From: an uncultured Prevotellaceae bacterium | GTDB taxonomy: Bacteria > Bacteroidota > Bacteroidia > Bacteroidales > Muribaculaceae | Direction: 5' to 3' | Length of the DNA stretch: 64,000 nucleotides | Assembly (NCBI GenBank): GCA_900318865.1 | Contig: ONMF01000002.1 | Coordinates: forward strand, 1 to 64,000 | The notes under the pieces: model-generated | Databases searched by the model: none | Seen by the model: the letters and a program-made list of their open reading frames with translations, nothing else | Told to the model about the DNA's origin: nothing | Shown: piece by piece, positions 50,971 to 59,483 of the stretch | Layout: each line of letters opens with the position of its first letter | Position numbering within the stretch: position 1 is the first letter of the stretch | Translations under genes and position numbers: made by a program

Positions 50971-52302
50971 ATGCAACCTAACGAAACGCACTACTCCAAC
51001 AAAGACTACAAGCGATTGGGCGACCGCATCCGCAACAAGCCTCACGACATTGCCCCCGACGACCTGCTCATGCTCCAGCAGCTGCGAATGAGCTACAAGG
51101 AACCGCTGGCCACCATTTTCAACGCCATTGAGCGGCTGGCGCACAACGTCGACAAAGACTGCATCTGCACCTATCGCGTGAAGCGCATCGAGTCCATCGT
51201 GAGCAAACTCATCCGCTTTCCCGAGATGCAGGTGAACCGCGCCGAGGACATCGCCGGCTGCCGGTGCATCCTGTCGAGCACCGAAAAGGTCTACGAGCTC
51301 TACAACCGCATCCTCAAAAACCAAAGCCGCTTGCCGTTTCTCATCAAGGGAGTGATTCACGACTATATCGAAAAGCCCAAGGAAAGCGGATACCGTTCCA
51401 TTCACCTGAACGCCGTGCTCAAAGACGGCGACAACCGAAGGGTGGAAATCCAGCTGCGCGCGCTCGAGCACCACAACTGGGCCACACTCGTCGAAATCAC
51501 CGACTTGCTCTTCGGCGCCAAACTCAAAGAATACGGCCGACAGGGCAACGAAGACCTTTTTGAGTTTCACCGCCTGCTGGCCCGCAACGAGGACGCGCTC
51601 ACCAAGAAGGACAAATACAAGATTGCCGATGTGTCGATCAAATATAACTACATCACCACCATCGGCGACGTGTTTGCACGCAACTACCTCGACGTTAGGG
51701 CGCAATGGAACGAGATGAAACTTCAGCAAAAGCACTTTTTCCTCATCTCGACAGGCAGCGACGGCACCCCCGACTTTCTGGGCTACCTCCTCTTTGAAGA
51801 GGCCGAAAAGGCTTATTTCGAGAGATTCATCAACAACGATGAAAACCGCAACATCGTGCTCACGCACCTGCAAAGGGCCGACTTCACGAAAATCAGCATC
51901 GCCTATTCCAACTACTTCCTCACCTTCAACAACACGATGAACCGCGTGCTGCTCTACCTCTCGGAAGCGGTGGTCAACGCCTACAAGCAGAACAAGGTGC
52001 AGGCTTTCTCGCGCTACTTCCAGTGTTTTCTCGACATCGTCACGTTCTGGGTCGACCGCCAGATGCTGGAACTGCGGTCGTTCAAACTCGACAAAAACGT
52101 GAAAAACTCCCTGCTCATGCGCACCGAGTGGACCAATTCCATCAAGAGCAGCATCAACACCATGCACTACATCATGGCCGACATGCGCCGGCGAATCAGG
52201 TTCGATGTCATGCACATCGCCCCCTACGTCGTCATGCGCAAAAAACTGCACCGGTTCAGGCTCGATGTGGTTGATAAGCAGAACGGCCACCACGAGGGGT
52301 GA
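50971..52302 (+). CDS. RelA/SpoT synthetase-domain protein with long C-terminal extension
   Basis: The product is 443 aa from ATG 50971 (MQPNETHYSNKDY). Residues about 45-180 form a (p)ppGpp-synthetase-like domain: TYRVKRIESIVSKLIRFPEM, NRAEDIAGCRCIL, KPKESGYRSIHLNAVL and RRVEIQLRALEHHNWATLVE. There is no HD hydrolase domain, TGS or ACT domain. The remaining 260 residues are helical and of no family known to me. Small alarmone synthetases (RelP/RelQ) are about 200-250 aa; toxic versions (ToxSAS) with extra domains act in phage defence, so this could be housekeeping or defence. It is monocistronic with its own promoter and faces gpmI. Confidence 0.85.
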   Translation: MQPNETHYSNKDYKRLGDRIRNKPHDIAPDDLLMLQQLRMSYKEPLATIFNAIERLAHNVDKDCICTYRVKRIESIVSKLIRFPEMQVNRAEDIAGCRCILSSTEKVYELYNRILKNQSRLPFLIKGVIHDYIEKPKESGYRSIHLNAVLKDGDNRRVEIQLRALEHHNWATLVEITDLLFGAKLKEYGRQGNEDLFEFHRLLARNEDALTKKDKYKIADVSIKYNYITTIGDVFARNYLDVRAQWNEMKLQQKHFFLISTGSDGTPDFLGYLLFEEAEKAYFERFINNDENRNIVLTHLQRADFTKISIAYSNYFLTFNNTMNRVLLYLSEAVVNAYKQNKVQAFSRYFQCFLDIVTFWVDRQMLELRSFKLDKNVKNSLLMRTEWTNSIKSSINTMHYIMADMRRRIRFDVMHIAPYVVMRKKLHRFRLDVVDKQNGHHEG

Positions 52303-52343
52303 CCGTTCCGAATGGTTTCGTTTTGCCGGTATCCGACAATTTT

Positions 52344-53861
52344 TCAGCGCTCGATGAGCCTGTTGCCGGTCATTTCGGCCGGTTGCGGCAGGTCCATGAT
52401 TTGAAGAATGGACGGCGCCACGTCGGCCAGGCGACCATCGCGCACAGTGGCATCGCGGTTCTCGGTGACGTAGATGCACGGCACGGGATTGAGCGAGTGG
52501 GCGGTGTTGGGCGTGCCGTCTTCGTTGATGGCATGGTCGGCATTGCCGTGGTCGGCAATGATAATCACCTCATAACCGTGGCTGCGAGCTGCCTCCACTG
52601 TGTCGTGCACACACTCGTCGATGGCCACGACGGCCTTTTGGATAGCCTCGTACACGCCGGTGTGCCCCACCATGTCGCCGTTGGCATAGTTCACCACGAT
52701 GTAGTCGTATTTCTCCTCGCCGATGGCTGCCACCAGTTTGTCGCGCACCTCAAAAGCACTCATTTCGGGCTTGAGGTCGTAAGTGGCCACCTTGGGCGAC
52801 GGCACCAGGATGCGGTCTTCACCCTCGAAGGGCTCCTCACGCCCACCGTTGAAGAAGAATGTGACGTGGGCATACTTCTCGGTTTCGGCGATGTGCAGCT
52901 GTTTTTTGCCGCAAGCCGACAAATATTCGGCCAGCGTGTTCTGCACATTTTCCTTCGGGAACAGGATATGCACGCCGGTGAACGAGGCATCGTAGGGAGT
53001 CATGCAGTAGTACTGCAGGTCGGCAATGGTGTGCATGCCCTGCTCGGGCATGTCCTGCTGGGTGAGCACGATGGTCAACTCCTTGGCGCGGTCGTTGCGG
53101 TAATTGAAGAAAATCACCACATCGCCCTCCTTGATGCGTCCGTCAACGGTGCTGTTGACAATGGGCTTGATAAACTCATCGGTCACGCCCTCGTCGTAGC
53201 TCTCCTGGATGGCGCGCACCATGTTGTCGCTCTGACGGCCCACGCCGTCCACAAGCTGGTCGTAGGCAAGCTTGATGCGTTCCCAGCGTTTGTCGCGATC
53301 CATGGCATAATAGCGGCCGGTGACCGTGGCCACCACGCCGGTGGTGGCTGCGCAGTGCTCCTCGACCTGAGCCACAAAGCCTTTTCCACTCTCGGGGTCG
53401 GTGTCGCGGCCGTCCATGAAGCAATGGATGAACACATCCTTCAGGCCGTATTCATGGGCGATGTCGCACAGCGCAAACAAGTGTTCGAGCGAGCTGTGAA
53501 CGCCGCCGTCGCTTGTCAGTCCCATGAAGTGAATGCCCTTGCCGGTGCGCTGCGCGTAACTGAAGGCGCTCACCACCTCGGGGTTTTTGAGAATGGAACC
53601 GTCGGCAATCGACTTGTTGATTTTCACCAGGTCTTGATAGACGATGCGGCCGCCACCGATGTTGAGGTGACCCACCTCGCTGTTACCCATCTGCCCGTCG
53701 GGCAAGCCCACATCCTCGCCACAGGCCATGAGCTGGCTGTGCGGATAGGTGGCCAGCAGATGGTCCCAATAGGGAGTGGGTGTACTATAGATTGCATTAC
53801 TGCGGTCGTGGGGGCCGATGCCCCAGCCGTCGAGTATCATCAAAAGTGCTTTCTTTGCCAT
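52344..53861 (-). CDS. gpmI: 2,3-bisphosphoglycerate-independent phosphoglycerate mutase
   Basis: A 505-aa glycolytic enzyme that interconverts 3- and 2-phosphoglycerate using two manganese ions. Signatures: [18 protein letters not shown], the phospho-Ser region [50 protein letters not shown] and [18 protein letters not shown]. Full length and no gaps. It is monocistronic; TAATTTTG (53898-53891) is the likely -7 box. Confidence 0.97.
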   Translation of the reverse strand: MAKKALLMILDGWGIGPHDRSNAIYSTPTPYWDHLLATYPHSQLMACGEDVGLPDGQMGNSEVGHLNIGGGRIVYQDLVKINKSIADGSILKNPEVVSAFSYAQRTGKGIHFMGLTSDGGVHSSLEHLFALCDIAHEYGLKDVFIHCFMDGRDTDPESGKGFVAQVEEHCAATTGVVATVTGRYYAMDRDKRWERIKLAYDQLVDGVGRQSDNMVRAIQESYDEGVTDEFIKPIVNSTVDGRIKEGDVVIFFNYRNDRAKELTIVLTQQDMPEQGMHTIADLQYYCMTPYDASFTGVHILFPKENVQNTLAEYLSACGKKQLHIAETEKYAHVTFFFNGGREEPFEGEDRILVPSPKVATYDLKPEMSAFEVRDKLVAAIGEEKYDYIVVNYANGDMVGHTGVYEAIQKAVVAIDECVHDTVEAARSHGYEVIIIADHGNADHAINEDGTPNTAHSLNPVPCIYVTENRDATVRDGRLADVAPSILQIMDLPQPAEMTGNRLIER

Positions 53862-53890
53862 GATTGTATTGGTTTTCTTGATTTTTTTTG

Positions 53891-53898
53891 CAAAATTA
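53891..53898 (-). promoter_or_regulatory. -7 box of gpmI
   Basis: TAATTTTG on the minus strand, 29 bp before the ATG at 53861. No clean -33 box. A hairpin with arms AACGCTGCG/CGCAGCGTT (53919-53956) lies just upstream and probably ends the preceding transcript. Confidence 0.5.
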
Positions 53899-53998
53899 CA
53901 AAAATCTCACCAATGGGCAACGCTGCGACAGGAACTATTTTTTCCTGCGCAGCGTTTATCGGTGACCGGCGGCAGTCAGATGCGCGGCCAAAAAGGTT

Positions 53999-54559
53999 TC
54001 AATACAACCTCATGCTCAGAACGATGGCGCGCACTTCGGGGTCGCTGGCATCAGTACCCTCCACCCCGATTTTTATGAGCTTGTCGATGTACTTGGTCAC
54101 CAGCAGCAGCATGAGGCGGCCATCCTCCACATAGGTGCAGGTCTTATAGGTTGTGGCGCCAATGGTCACATCCTCGCCGGCAGTGGCATTTGATCCGGCC
54201 ACCATCTCCTGGATGGCGCCGGCAGGAGTCACACCGTCGGCTGGCACGGTCACAAGGTGCACGGCACGGCCATCAAGGTAATCCTCTTCGATGGTGCCCT
54301 TGTAAACGATCAGGCAGTATTCTTCGTTGCTCATCACCTTCCATCCCTCGGGAAGTCCTACGTAGAAGTCATCGCGCTCCACTTCGTCTTCAAGGGGCGG
54401 CAGGGAAAGAGCCTCTACGGCATCCAGGTCGATGCCGATTCCGGGGCCACCGCACTGCACATTTTCCTGCTGATTTTTGGTATTCTTGCATGCGCAGGTG
54501 GCTGCAAGCATAGCCAAGCCTGCAACGGCCAAAAATATTGTTATCAGTACAGCTTTCAT
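53999..54559 (-). CDS. Small lipoprotein of unknown function
   Basis: The product is 186 aa from ATG 54559 (MKAVLITIFLAVAGLAMLAA). The lipobox-like AATCAC suggests lipidation at Cys 22 or nearby. The mature part is acidic, with DFYVGLPEGWKVMSNEEY and a C-terminal beta-like region TYVEDGRLMLLLVTKYIDK. I do not recognise the family. Another possible start, ten codons upstream, adds a second hydrophobic stretch and looks less natural. The helical protein gene 106 nt upstream is separated by a strong terminator. Confidence 0.7.
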   Translation of the reverse strand: MKAVLITIFLAVAGLAMLAATCACKNTKNQQENVQCGGPGIGIDLDAVEALSLPPLEDEVERDDFYVGLPEGWKVMSNEEYCLIVYKGTIEEDYLDGRAVHLVTVPADGVTPAGAIQEMVAGSNATAGEDVTIGATTYKTCTYVEDGRLMLLLVTKYIDKLIKIGVEGTDASDPEVRAIVLSMRLY

Positions 54560-54603
54560 TGTCAAAGAAATAAAAAGCGTTGTGGTCACTTGGAGAATAA
54601 AAA

Positions 54604-54644
54604 ACTTGCCGGCCCGAGCCCATTCTTAGCTCAGGCCGGCAAGT
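54604..54644 (-). terminator. Intrinsic terminator of the 54666-54935 gene
   Basis: Perfect arms ACTTGCCGGCC/GGCCGGCAAGT with a GAGC/GCTC inner stem; on the minus strand it is followed by TTTTTT. Confidence 0.88.
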
Positions 54645-54665
54645 CGTGCTGGCAGTTGCCGAGGA

Positions 54666-54935
54666 TTATTTCTCCTCTTTCTTGCCGAAGGTGTCCTTCA
54701 GGAAGTCAACAGCCTGGTCAACCATGCCCTCCACCTTGTCGTCGAGCGAGTCGGGGGCGATGGATTTGCCCAGTTCCACAGCTTTGGCCTTGAGCTCATC
54801 GGCATTGCTCAGCAAGTCGCCGGCCTTGTCGCTCAAGAAGTCCTTGGCTTGCTCCACGAGGCCGCTTCCCTCGCTCATCTTGCCGCTCAAAATCTCTTTT
54901 GCCTGGTCCAACAGGCCTTTGTTTTCTTCTGCCAT
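54666..54935 (-). CDS. Small amphipathic helical protein
   Basis: The product is 89 aa, Lys/Glu/Asp-rich, no signal peptide. It consists of three or four amphipathic helices with repeats of the type GLVEQAKDFLSDKAGDLLS and GMVDQAVDFLKDTFGKKEE, similar in shape to CsbD and YtxH-like stress proteins, but not clearly a member of either. Such proteins are often abundant and stress-induced; the role here is unknown. It has its own terminator. Confidence 0.8.
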   Translation of the reverse strand: MAEENKGLLDQAKEILSGKMSEGSGLVEQAKDFLSDKAGDLLSNADELKAKAVELGKSIAPDSLDDKVEGMVDQAVDFLKDTFGKKEEK

Positions 54936-55025
54936 AGTTTTTCTTGGTTTTAGAGGTGAAACTTATTTGTTGAGCCCAAAGTTAGGCAAAATTGCGCAAA
55001 AATGCAACTCTATTCAACAAATTCA

Positions 55026-55646
55026 TTACAATTCGAATTTGTAACCCAGTGTGAGGACACCACCCGTGTTTCTGAAATTGCCTTTGCCCAGGTCAATGCC
55101 TTCTACGACAAAGGGTTTATCCATGACTTCCGTCACGCCCAGGTGCCACAACAGGCTCAAGCTCAAGCCATTCTCCCATTCATAGCTCAAGCCCAGAGGA
55201 ATCGAAAAATCAAAGGAGCGGGTATAATCTTTGACGTTCACATCCACCGACGTTCCATTCGCCTTGGCCGAGAGCGATGACTTCACCACAAAGCCAGGCT
55301 GCACACCCAGGCTGATTTTCATGCCGCGAACCATATAAAAGTTGGCCATCACGGGGATCATGATTTTGTCGTTTTTCCAGGTGCCATCAACGCCCGCTAT
55401 CTTGGCGCCACCCATGGCATACATCGGGATGGCCGACACGGAGAATTTGTTGCTTACCTGATACTCCAGCTCCACACCAGCGGCAAAGCCCCAGCGCAAG
55501 TTTGTGCCTTCGGCATCCTCGCCATAGAACTCGGTGGACGACACGCCCACCATCGGTTTCAACGAAAATTGATTCACTTCGCTCTGAGCCTTCAGGCCCA
55601 GGGATGCCGCAGCAGCGAGCATCACCGCTAATACGATTTTCTTCAT
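55026..55646 (-). CDS. Outer-membrane barrel protein, paralogue of 56377-56997
   Basis: The product is 206 aa from ATG 55646 (MKKIVLAVMLAAAASLGLKA). The signal peptide ends before QSEVN. Strands such as FSLKPMVGVSSTEFYGEDAE, WGFAAGVELEYQVSNKFSVS, IMIPVMANFYMV, KISLGVQPGFVVKSSL and the final GGVLTLGYKFEL mark a barrel of the PorT/OmpW-like size. It is about 60 percent identical by eye to the 56377 protein, including GNFRNTGGVLTLGYKF at the end. The two copies flank rplS. TATTTTTG (55684-55677) is its -7 box. Confidence 0.85.
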   Translation of the reverse strand: MKKIVLAVMLAAAASLGLKAQSEVNQFSLKPMVGVSSTEFYGEDAEGTNLRWGFAAGVELEYQVSNKFSVSAIPMYAMGGAKIAGVDGTWKNDKIMIPVMANFYMVRGMKISLGVQPGFVVKSSLSAKANGTSVDVNVKDYTRSFDFSIPLGLSYEWENGLSLSLLWHLGVTEVMDKPFVVEGIDLGKGNFRNTGGVLTLGYKFEL

Positions 55647-55676
55647 AATGATTGTCATAAAATTAAAAAATGATTA

Positions 55677-55684
55677 CAAAAATA
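55677..55684 (-). promoter_or_regulatory. -7 box of the 55026 barrel gene
   Basis: TATTTTTG on the minus strand, 31 bp before the ATG at 55646. The nearest TTTG upstream (55711-55708) is 23 bp away, slightly too far. Confidence 0.45.
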
Positions 55685-55767
55685 CTCACTTTTTATAATT
55701 AGCCTTACAAATACCACGGTTTTAACGCAACATTAACACAATGCGCGTCCGCCGCACATACACAAAA

Positions 55768-55799
55768 CGTGCCGCCCGGCACTGTGGCTTGGCGGCACG
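55768..55799 (-). terminator. Intrinsic terminator of rplS
   Basis: Arms CGTGCCGCC and GGCGGCACG with a loop of 14 nt, followed by TTTTG on the minus strand, 29 nt after the rplS stop. Confidence 0.85.
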
Positions 55800-55827
55800 A
55801 TGTTGCCCGAACAAAAGAGCGTTCCTA

Positions 55828-56190
55828 TCAGGCCTCTTTCTTGACAATGCGGCGCTCGGGAATACGAGCCTTCTTGCCGGTGAGGTTGCGCAGATAGTAA
55901 ATCTTGGCACGACGCACGCGACCATGCTTGTTGATGGTGATGCTGTCGATGAACGGCGACTCCAGCGGGAAAATACGCTCCACACCGATGTTGTCGCTGA
56001 TTTTACGAACGGTGAAACGCTTCTTCTCACCGTCACCGTTGATGCGGATCACCACACCACGGTACTGCTGAATACGCTCTTTGTTACCCTCTTTGATGCG
56101 ATAAGCCACTGTCACAGTGTCGCCAGGGAAAAACTCAGGATGCTCTTTGCCGGTGGCAAACGCCTGCTCGGCAACTTTAATCAAATCCAT
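55828..56190 (-). CDS. rplS: 50S ribosomal protein L19
   Basis: The product is 120 aa from ATG 56190 (MDLIKVAEQAF). L19 sits at the 30S-50S interface. The conserved HPEFFPGDTVTVAYRIKEG, QQYRGVVIRINGDG, TVRKISDNIGVERIFPLESP and GRVRRAKIYYLRNLTGKKAR are all present. Starts further upstream are not supported because the promoter is close. It stands alone, unlike in E. coli where it follows trmD. Flanked on both sides by paralogous barrel genes. Confidence 0.97.
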   Translation of the reverse strand: MDLIKVAEQAFATGKEHPEFFPGDTVTVAYRIKEGNKERIQQYRGVVIRINGDGEKKRFTVRKISDNIGVERIFPLESPFIDSITINKHGRVRRAKIYYLRNLTGKKARIPERRIVKKEA

Positions 56191-56275
56191 TACTTCTTTA
56201 TTTAATGCATTAAAAATCACTTCGCAATATACGCAAGCCACTCGATTTTCTTGCCAGAGATTGCGAAAAGCGGTG

Positions 56276-56305
56276 CAAAATTACAAAAAATCACTTAACC
56301 GACAA
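56276..56305 (-). promoter_or_regulatory. Promoter of rplS
   Basis: On the minus strand TTG (56305-56303), 19 bp, TAATTTTG (56283-56276). The predicted leader is about 80 nt, which may hold a control site for L19 synthesis, though no structure was worked out. Confidence 0.6.
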
Positions 56306-56376
56306 TGATTTTGATGAAAATATTTTTATCTGATAGCAATAAAAATACTGTTCCGAGAAAAGAATTCTCCCGGTGG

Positions 56377-56997
56377 TCACAGCTTGAACTTGTATCCCAG
56401 GGTTAGAACCCCGCCGGTGTTCCTGAAATTACCTTTGCCGACATAAACACCACCGATTGTCATTTCTTTATCCATCACTTTAGTCAAGCCCATATGCCAC
56501 AACATGCCCACACTCAAACCGTTGGCAAACTCATAACACACGCCCAGCGGAATGGCAAAGTCAAAAGTGCGCGTCACCCCACTGGCATCATAGTCCACAC
56601 CGTTTCCATTCACCTTGACATAAAGCGATGACTTCACCACAAAGCCGGGCTGCAGCCCCAGACTCAACTTGAAACCGGGCGCCACATAGTAGTTGGCCAT
56701 GACAGGAATCATGATTTTGTCATTCTTCCACACAAGATTTCCATCCTCCAACATGGCTCCACCCATTCCGTACACGGGGATAGCCGAGACCGAAAACTTT
56801 TGGGTGGCTTGATATTCCACTTCCACTCCGCCGGCAAACCCCCAGCGCAATCTCGACCCCTGGGCATCCTCGCCGTAGAAGGTGGTCGCCGCCAATCCGA
56901 CAATGGGTTTCAGCGAAAAATGTTTCACTTCGTTTTGGGCACTCATGCTCATCGATGCTGCCATGGCAAGCATCACCACTAATACAATTCTTTTCAT
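56377..56997 (-). CDS. Outer-membrane barrel protein, paralogue of 55026-55646
   Basis: The product is 206 aa (MKRIVLVVMLAMAASMSMSA, signal peptide). Strands HFSLKPIVGLAATTFYGED, WGFAGGVEVEYQATQKFSVS, KIMIPVMANYYVAP, LSLGLQPGFVVKSSLYVKV and GGVLTLGYKFKL match its partner strand for strand. The duplication is not recent since many positions differ. The function is unknown. TAAATTTG (57051-57044) is a possible -7 box. Confidence 0.85.
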   Translation of the reverse strand: MKRIVLVVMLAMAASMSMSAQNEVKHFSLKPIVGLAATTFYGEDAQGSRLRWGFAGGVEVEYQATQKFSVSAIPVYGMGGAMLEDGNLVWKNDKIMIPVMANYYVAPGFKLSLGLQPGFVVKSSLYVKVNGNGVDYDASGVTRTFDFAIPLGVCYEFANGLSVGMLWHMGLTKVMDKEMTIGGVYVGKGNFRNTGGVLTLGYKFKL

Positions 56998-57025
56998 AAC
57001 CTATAATAAATATACTAATTCTTAC

Positions 57026-57214
57026 TTATTCTGACAAGCGCCACAAATTTACTGTTTTTTTGATGGAATCACGGGGGGTGGTAAAAATATTTAACAATAC
57101 CTTAACACAAGCGAAATGAGGGCGTGTCACGTCGGCGATGCCCACTTCGCCATCACCGTTCACGTCGCCGCGCAAGAAAGAAGCCGCACCCACGGTGAAT
57201 GCCACACGATACAT
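57026..57214 (-). pseudogene. Truncated dockerin-protein fragment
   Basis: A 62-codon frame begins with the sequence of the parent protein's MYRVAFTVGAASFLRGDVNG and the calcium loop, then loses similarity after GIADV and ends with an unrelated tail. It lacks a signal peptide and any upstream start context. It is best read as debris from the duplication event around ade. Confidence 0.7.
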
Positions 57215-57261
57215 GGTGTTGCCGTTATTCTGGTGGAATGTGTCGCCATATTCTCCGTAAC
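57126..57261. repeat. 136-bp direct repeat copy A (fragment of the dockerin protein gene)
   Basis: Copy A matches 59602-59737 with only 2 differences in 136 bases (both G/A). It encodes on the minus strand the junction between the last domain and the first dockerin loop of the protein at 59484-61028 (MYRVAFTVGAASFLRGDVNG). The fragment is not a gene: the frame runs on to unrelated sequence and stops. Confidence 0.9.
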
Positions 57262-57277
57262 AGTCCTTTCTGTAAAT

Positions 57278-57305
57278 TTCGTGTTCTTTCGTGTCTTTCG
57301 TGGTT
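57278..57305 (+). repeat. TTTCGTG-type short repeat
   Basis: Three iterations of (T)TTCGTG within 28 bases between the repeat fragment and the ade stop. Similar TTTCGTG-rich strings are seen at the ends of genes in several Bacteroidetes genomes (from memory); the role is unknown. Confidence 0.4.
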
Positions 57306-57313
57306 AAATAACT

Positions 57314-58975
57314 CTATGTGACTGGCACCATGTTCTGGCTGTCCCAGAGACAGCGGTCGGTGATCTTCAGCTCGGGGATGACTGGCAGGCAGAGGAACGC
57401 CATCGTGATGAAGGGAGCCTTCAGCGTGCAGCCGGTCAGGACTGCCATGTCGCAGAGGAGTCGGCATCGGTAGGCCACCTCATGACCGTCGAGCGGCGAC
57501 ATCAGCCCGGCAATGGGCAGTGCCATCTCGATCATCTCATCACTGGTTATTACCACTTGCCCCCCTCGCATCGTTATGATTCGGTTGATGGCATGGACAA
57601 TCAACTCGTCGTCGGAGCCGATAGCCACGATGTTGTGGCTGTCATGGGCCACTGACGAGGCAATGGCCCCGTGACGAATGCCGAAACCGCGCACCAGCCC
57701 GATGACGGGACGTGCCGACGGGGTGTAGCGGTTATAAACTACCACCTTCTGCACCTCGTGCCACGGGTAGTGAGAGTCCTTCATTGGGTCACCAGTCACC
57801 TCCACCACCTCGTGACCGGTATACAGGCTTTTGTCAGTGGCGCGGATGATGTGCTTGGTGTCGCCGCGACGGATGTCGAGCCGTATGTCTTCGGGCGTGA
57901 TGAGAGTGGCGCAGAAATGGTTGGGATAACTATTGAGGTCGGCAATCGTCTGCCGACGAATGCTGATGCTTCCGAATGACTGATCGTAACTATAAACCTC
58001 AACGCCGCGGATGATGGTACTCTGTATCGCCAGATAAGGGCCGATGTTGTTGACCACGATAAATGTGGCCGGGTCGCCCTCTTGCAGCAGTCCCCAGTTC
58101 ACGCCGTAGTGACGCTGAGGGTTGCAGCAAGCCACCTGAAGGACGTTCCAAAAGTCGTGACCGTCGAGAAGTGCCCGTGCTGCAATGACATTGATGTGGC
58201 CACGCACAAGGTCGTCGGCATGGCAGTCGTCGGTACACAACATCACCTGATCGGGATATTCGTCGATGAGCGGGTGCAGCTGATTGTAGTCCTTGGCGGC
58301 ACTGCCCTCACGAATGATAACCTTCATGCCGGCACGGATGCAGTCACGCCCCTCTTCGAGCGTCGTGCACTCATGGTCGGTAGACACACCAGCCTGGGCA
58401 TAGAGCCGGCGACCTTCAAGCGAAAGACCGGGGGCATGGCCGTCGATGGGCTTGCCGGCCGCACGGGCAGCGGCCAACTTTGCCATCACCTCGCTGTCGC
58501 CATGCAGCACTCCCATGAAGTTCATCATCTCGGCCAAGAAAGCAATGTCATCGCGTTGCATCAGGGCTGCGATCTCTTGACTGCCGATCGTCGCGCCGCT
58601 GGTCTCCACGTTGCTGCCTATCGACGGCACGCAGCTGGGCGCACCGAACAAGAAGTTGAACTGCGCCTGGCGCCCCAAGTGAATCATCACGTCAACCCCT
58701 TCAACGCCCATCACGTTTGCAATCTCGTGCGGGTCGGCAATGGCCCCGATGGTGCCGTGTTCCGACGCCACACGGGCAAACTCCGCGGGCAACATCATAC
58801 TGCTCTCGATGTGTACGTGGCTGTCGATAAATCCCGGCATCAGGTAAGGCCACGGCTCCATGCTGTCCGGTAGACTACACTGTCTTATGCTGCTGATGCG
58901 TCCGTCAGTCACGATTAACTCACCGTCATATATTTCGCGCCGCACCACATCCACGATATGTCCTTTGTACGTCAT
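57314..58975 (-). CDS. ade: Adenine deaminase
   Basis: The product is 553 aa. It is an amidohydrolase that converts adenine to hypoxanthine. The metal motif PGFIDSHVHIESSMM and IADPHEIANVMG, then PIDGHAPGLSL, STDHECTTLEEG and LCTDDCHADDLV carry the His and Asp ligands; the C-terminal LPVIPELKITDRCLWD is also typical. It is about the usual length. The gene lies between the two copies of a 136-bp direct repeat derived from the neighbouring dockerin gene, which suggests it was inserted by recombination. A TATCTTTG box (59079-59072) is a possible promoter element. Confidence 0.95.
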   Translation of the reverse strand: MTYKGHIVDVVRREIYDGELIVTDGRISSIRQCSLPDSMEPWPYLMPGFIDSHVHIESSMMLPAEFARVASEHGTIGAIADPHEIANVMGVEGVDVMIHLGRQAQFNFLFGAPSCVPSIGSNVETSGATIGSQEIAALMQRDDIAFLAEMMNFMGVLHGDSEVMAKLAAARAAGKPIDGHAPGLSLEGRRLYAQAGVSTDHECTTLEEGRDCIRAGMKVIIREGSAAKDYNQLHPLIDEYPDQVMLCTDDCHADDLVRGHINVIAARALLDGHDFWNVLQVACCNPQRHYGVNWGLLQEGDPATFIVVNNIGPYLAIQSTIIRGVEVYSYDQSFGSISIRRQTIADLNSYPNHFCATLITPEDIRLDIRRGDTKHIIRATDKSLYTGHEVVEVTGDPMKDSHYPWHEVQKVVVYNRYTPSARPVIGLVRGFGIRHGAIASSVAHDSHNIVAIGSDDELIVHAINRIITMRGGQVVITSDEMIEMALPIAGLMSPLDGHEVAYRCRLLCDMAVLTGCTLKAPFITMAFLCLPVIPELKITDRCLWDSQNMVPVT

Positions 58976-59483
58976 ATTTAAGTTTCAAAAGTGAAAACTA
59001 CTGCTATAGTTAAGTCGCTAAATCTCAGAATCTTTATGGCATTAAAAAAACTAAACCACAACTGCGCAGCACAAAGATAAGAATATTTTTTTGTAATGAG
59101 GCTATTTGCCTATAGTTTCTTGTCTTCTATGTTGAAATCCAAATCAATGCATGGGCAGAATTTGGCCACGGACAGGGCCTTGACAACGCTGCAACGATAG
59201 CCGGTCATGTCGCGCGCCACAAAAGCGGACTCCACAGCGCCTCGGCTGTGGCAGCGATGGCAGCGACCACACTCAGCGTATTGGTGACAACATCATGGGC
59301 TCAAGGAGAACCGTGCGATGCCGTCACGACCTGCACATCAGTGATGGGCGGCGACATCCGACCTCAAAGATTCCGGTAGCGATTCCCTACTGGCGCAATG
59401 CCTTGCGCGGTTGAATGGCGGCAAGTGTTGTCGCAAGTTGCATTGTCACCAGTAAAACAATCCTTTTTCTTATCATTGTTCGT
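58976..59483. other. 508-bp gap with decayed sequence, no intact gene
   Basis: No complete gene. A frame on the minus strand (59110-59292) of about 60 codons without ATG, rich in Cys and His (ECGRCHRCHSRGAV), is preceded by stops, so it looks like the tail of a decayed gene. The region also holds a possible -7 box for ade (59072-59079) and a CCACAGC/GCTGTGG hairpin at 59232-59251. Purine permease genes often accompany ade, but this stretch does not match one that I can recognise. Confidence 0.45.

Noticed and set aside
52280..52320. Hairpin GAACGG...CCGTTC after the RelA/SpoT-domain gene as terminator
   Set aside because: The stem has a mismatch and there is no clear T-run; too weak to call.
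57026..57214. Treating the 62-codon dockerin-like frame as a functional gene
   Set aside because: It is a copy of part of 59602-59737 that runs into unrelated sequence, with no signal peptide or promoter.
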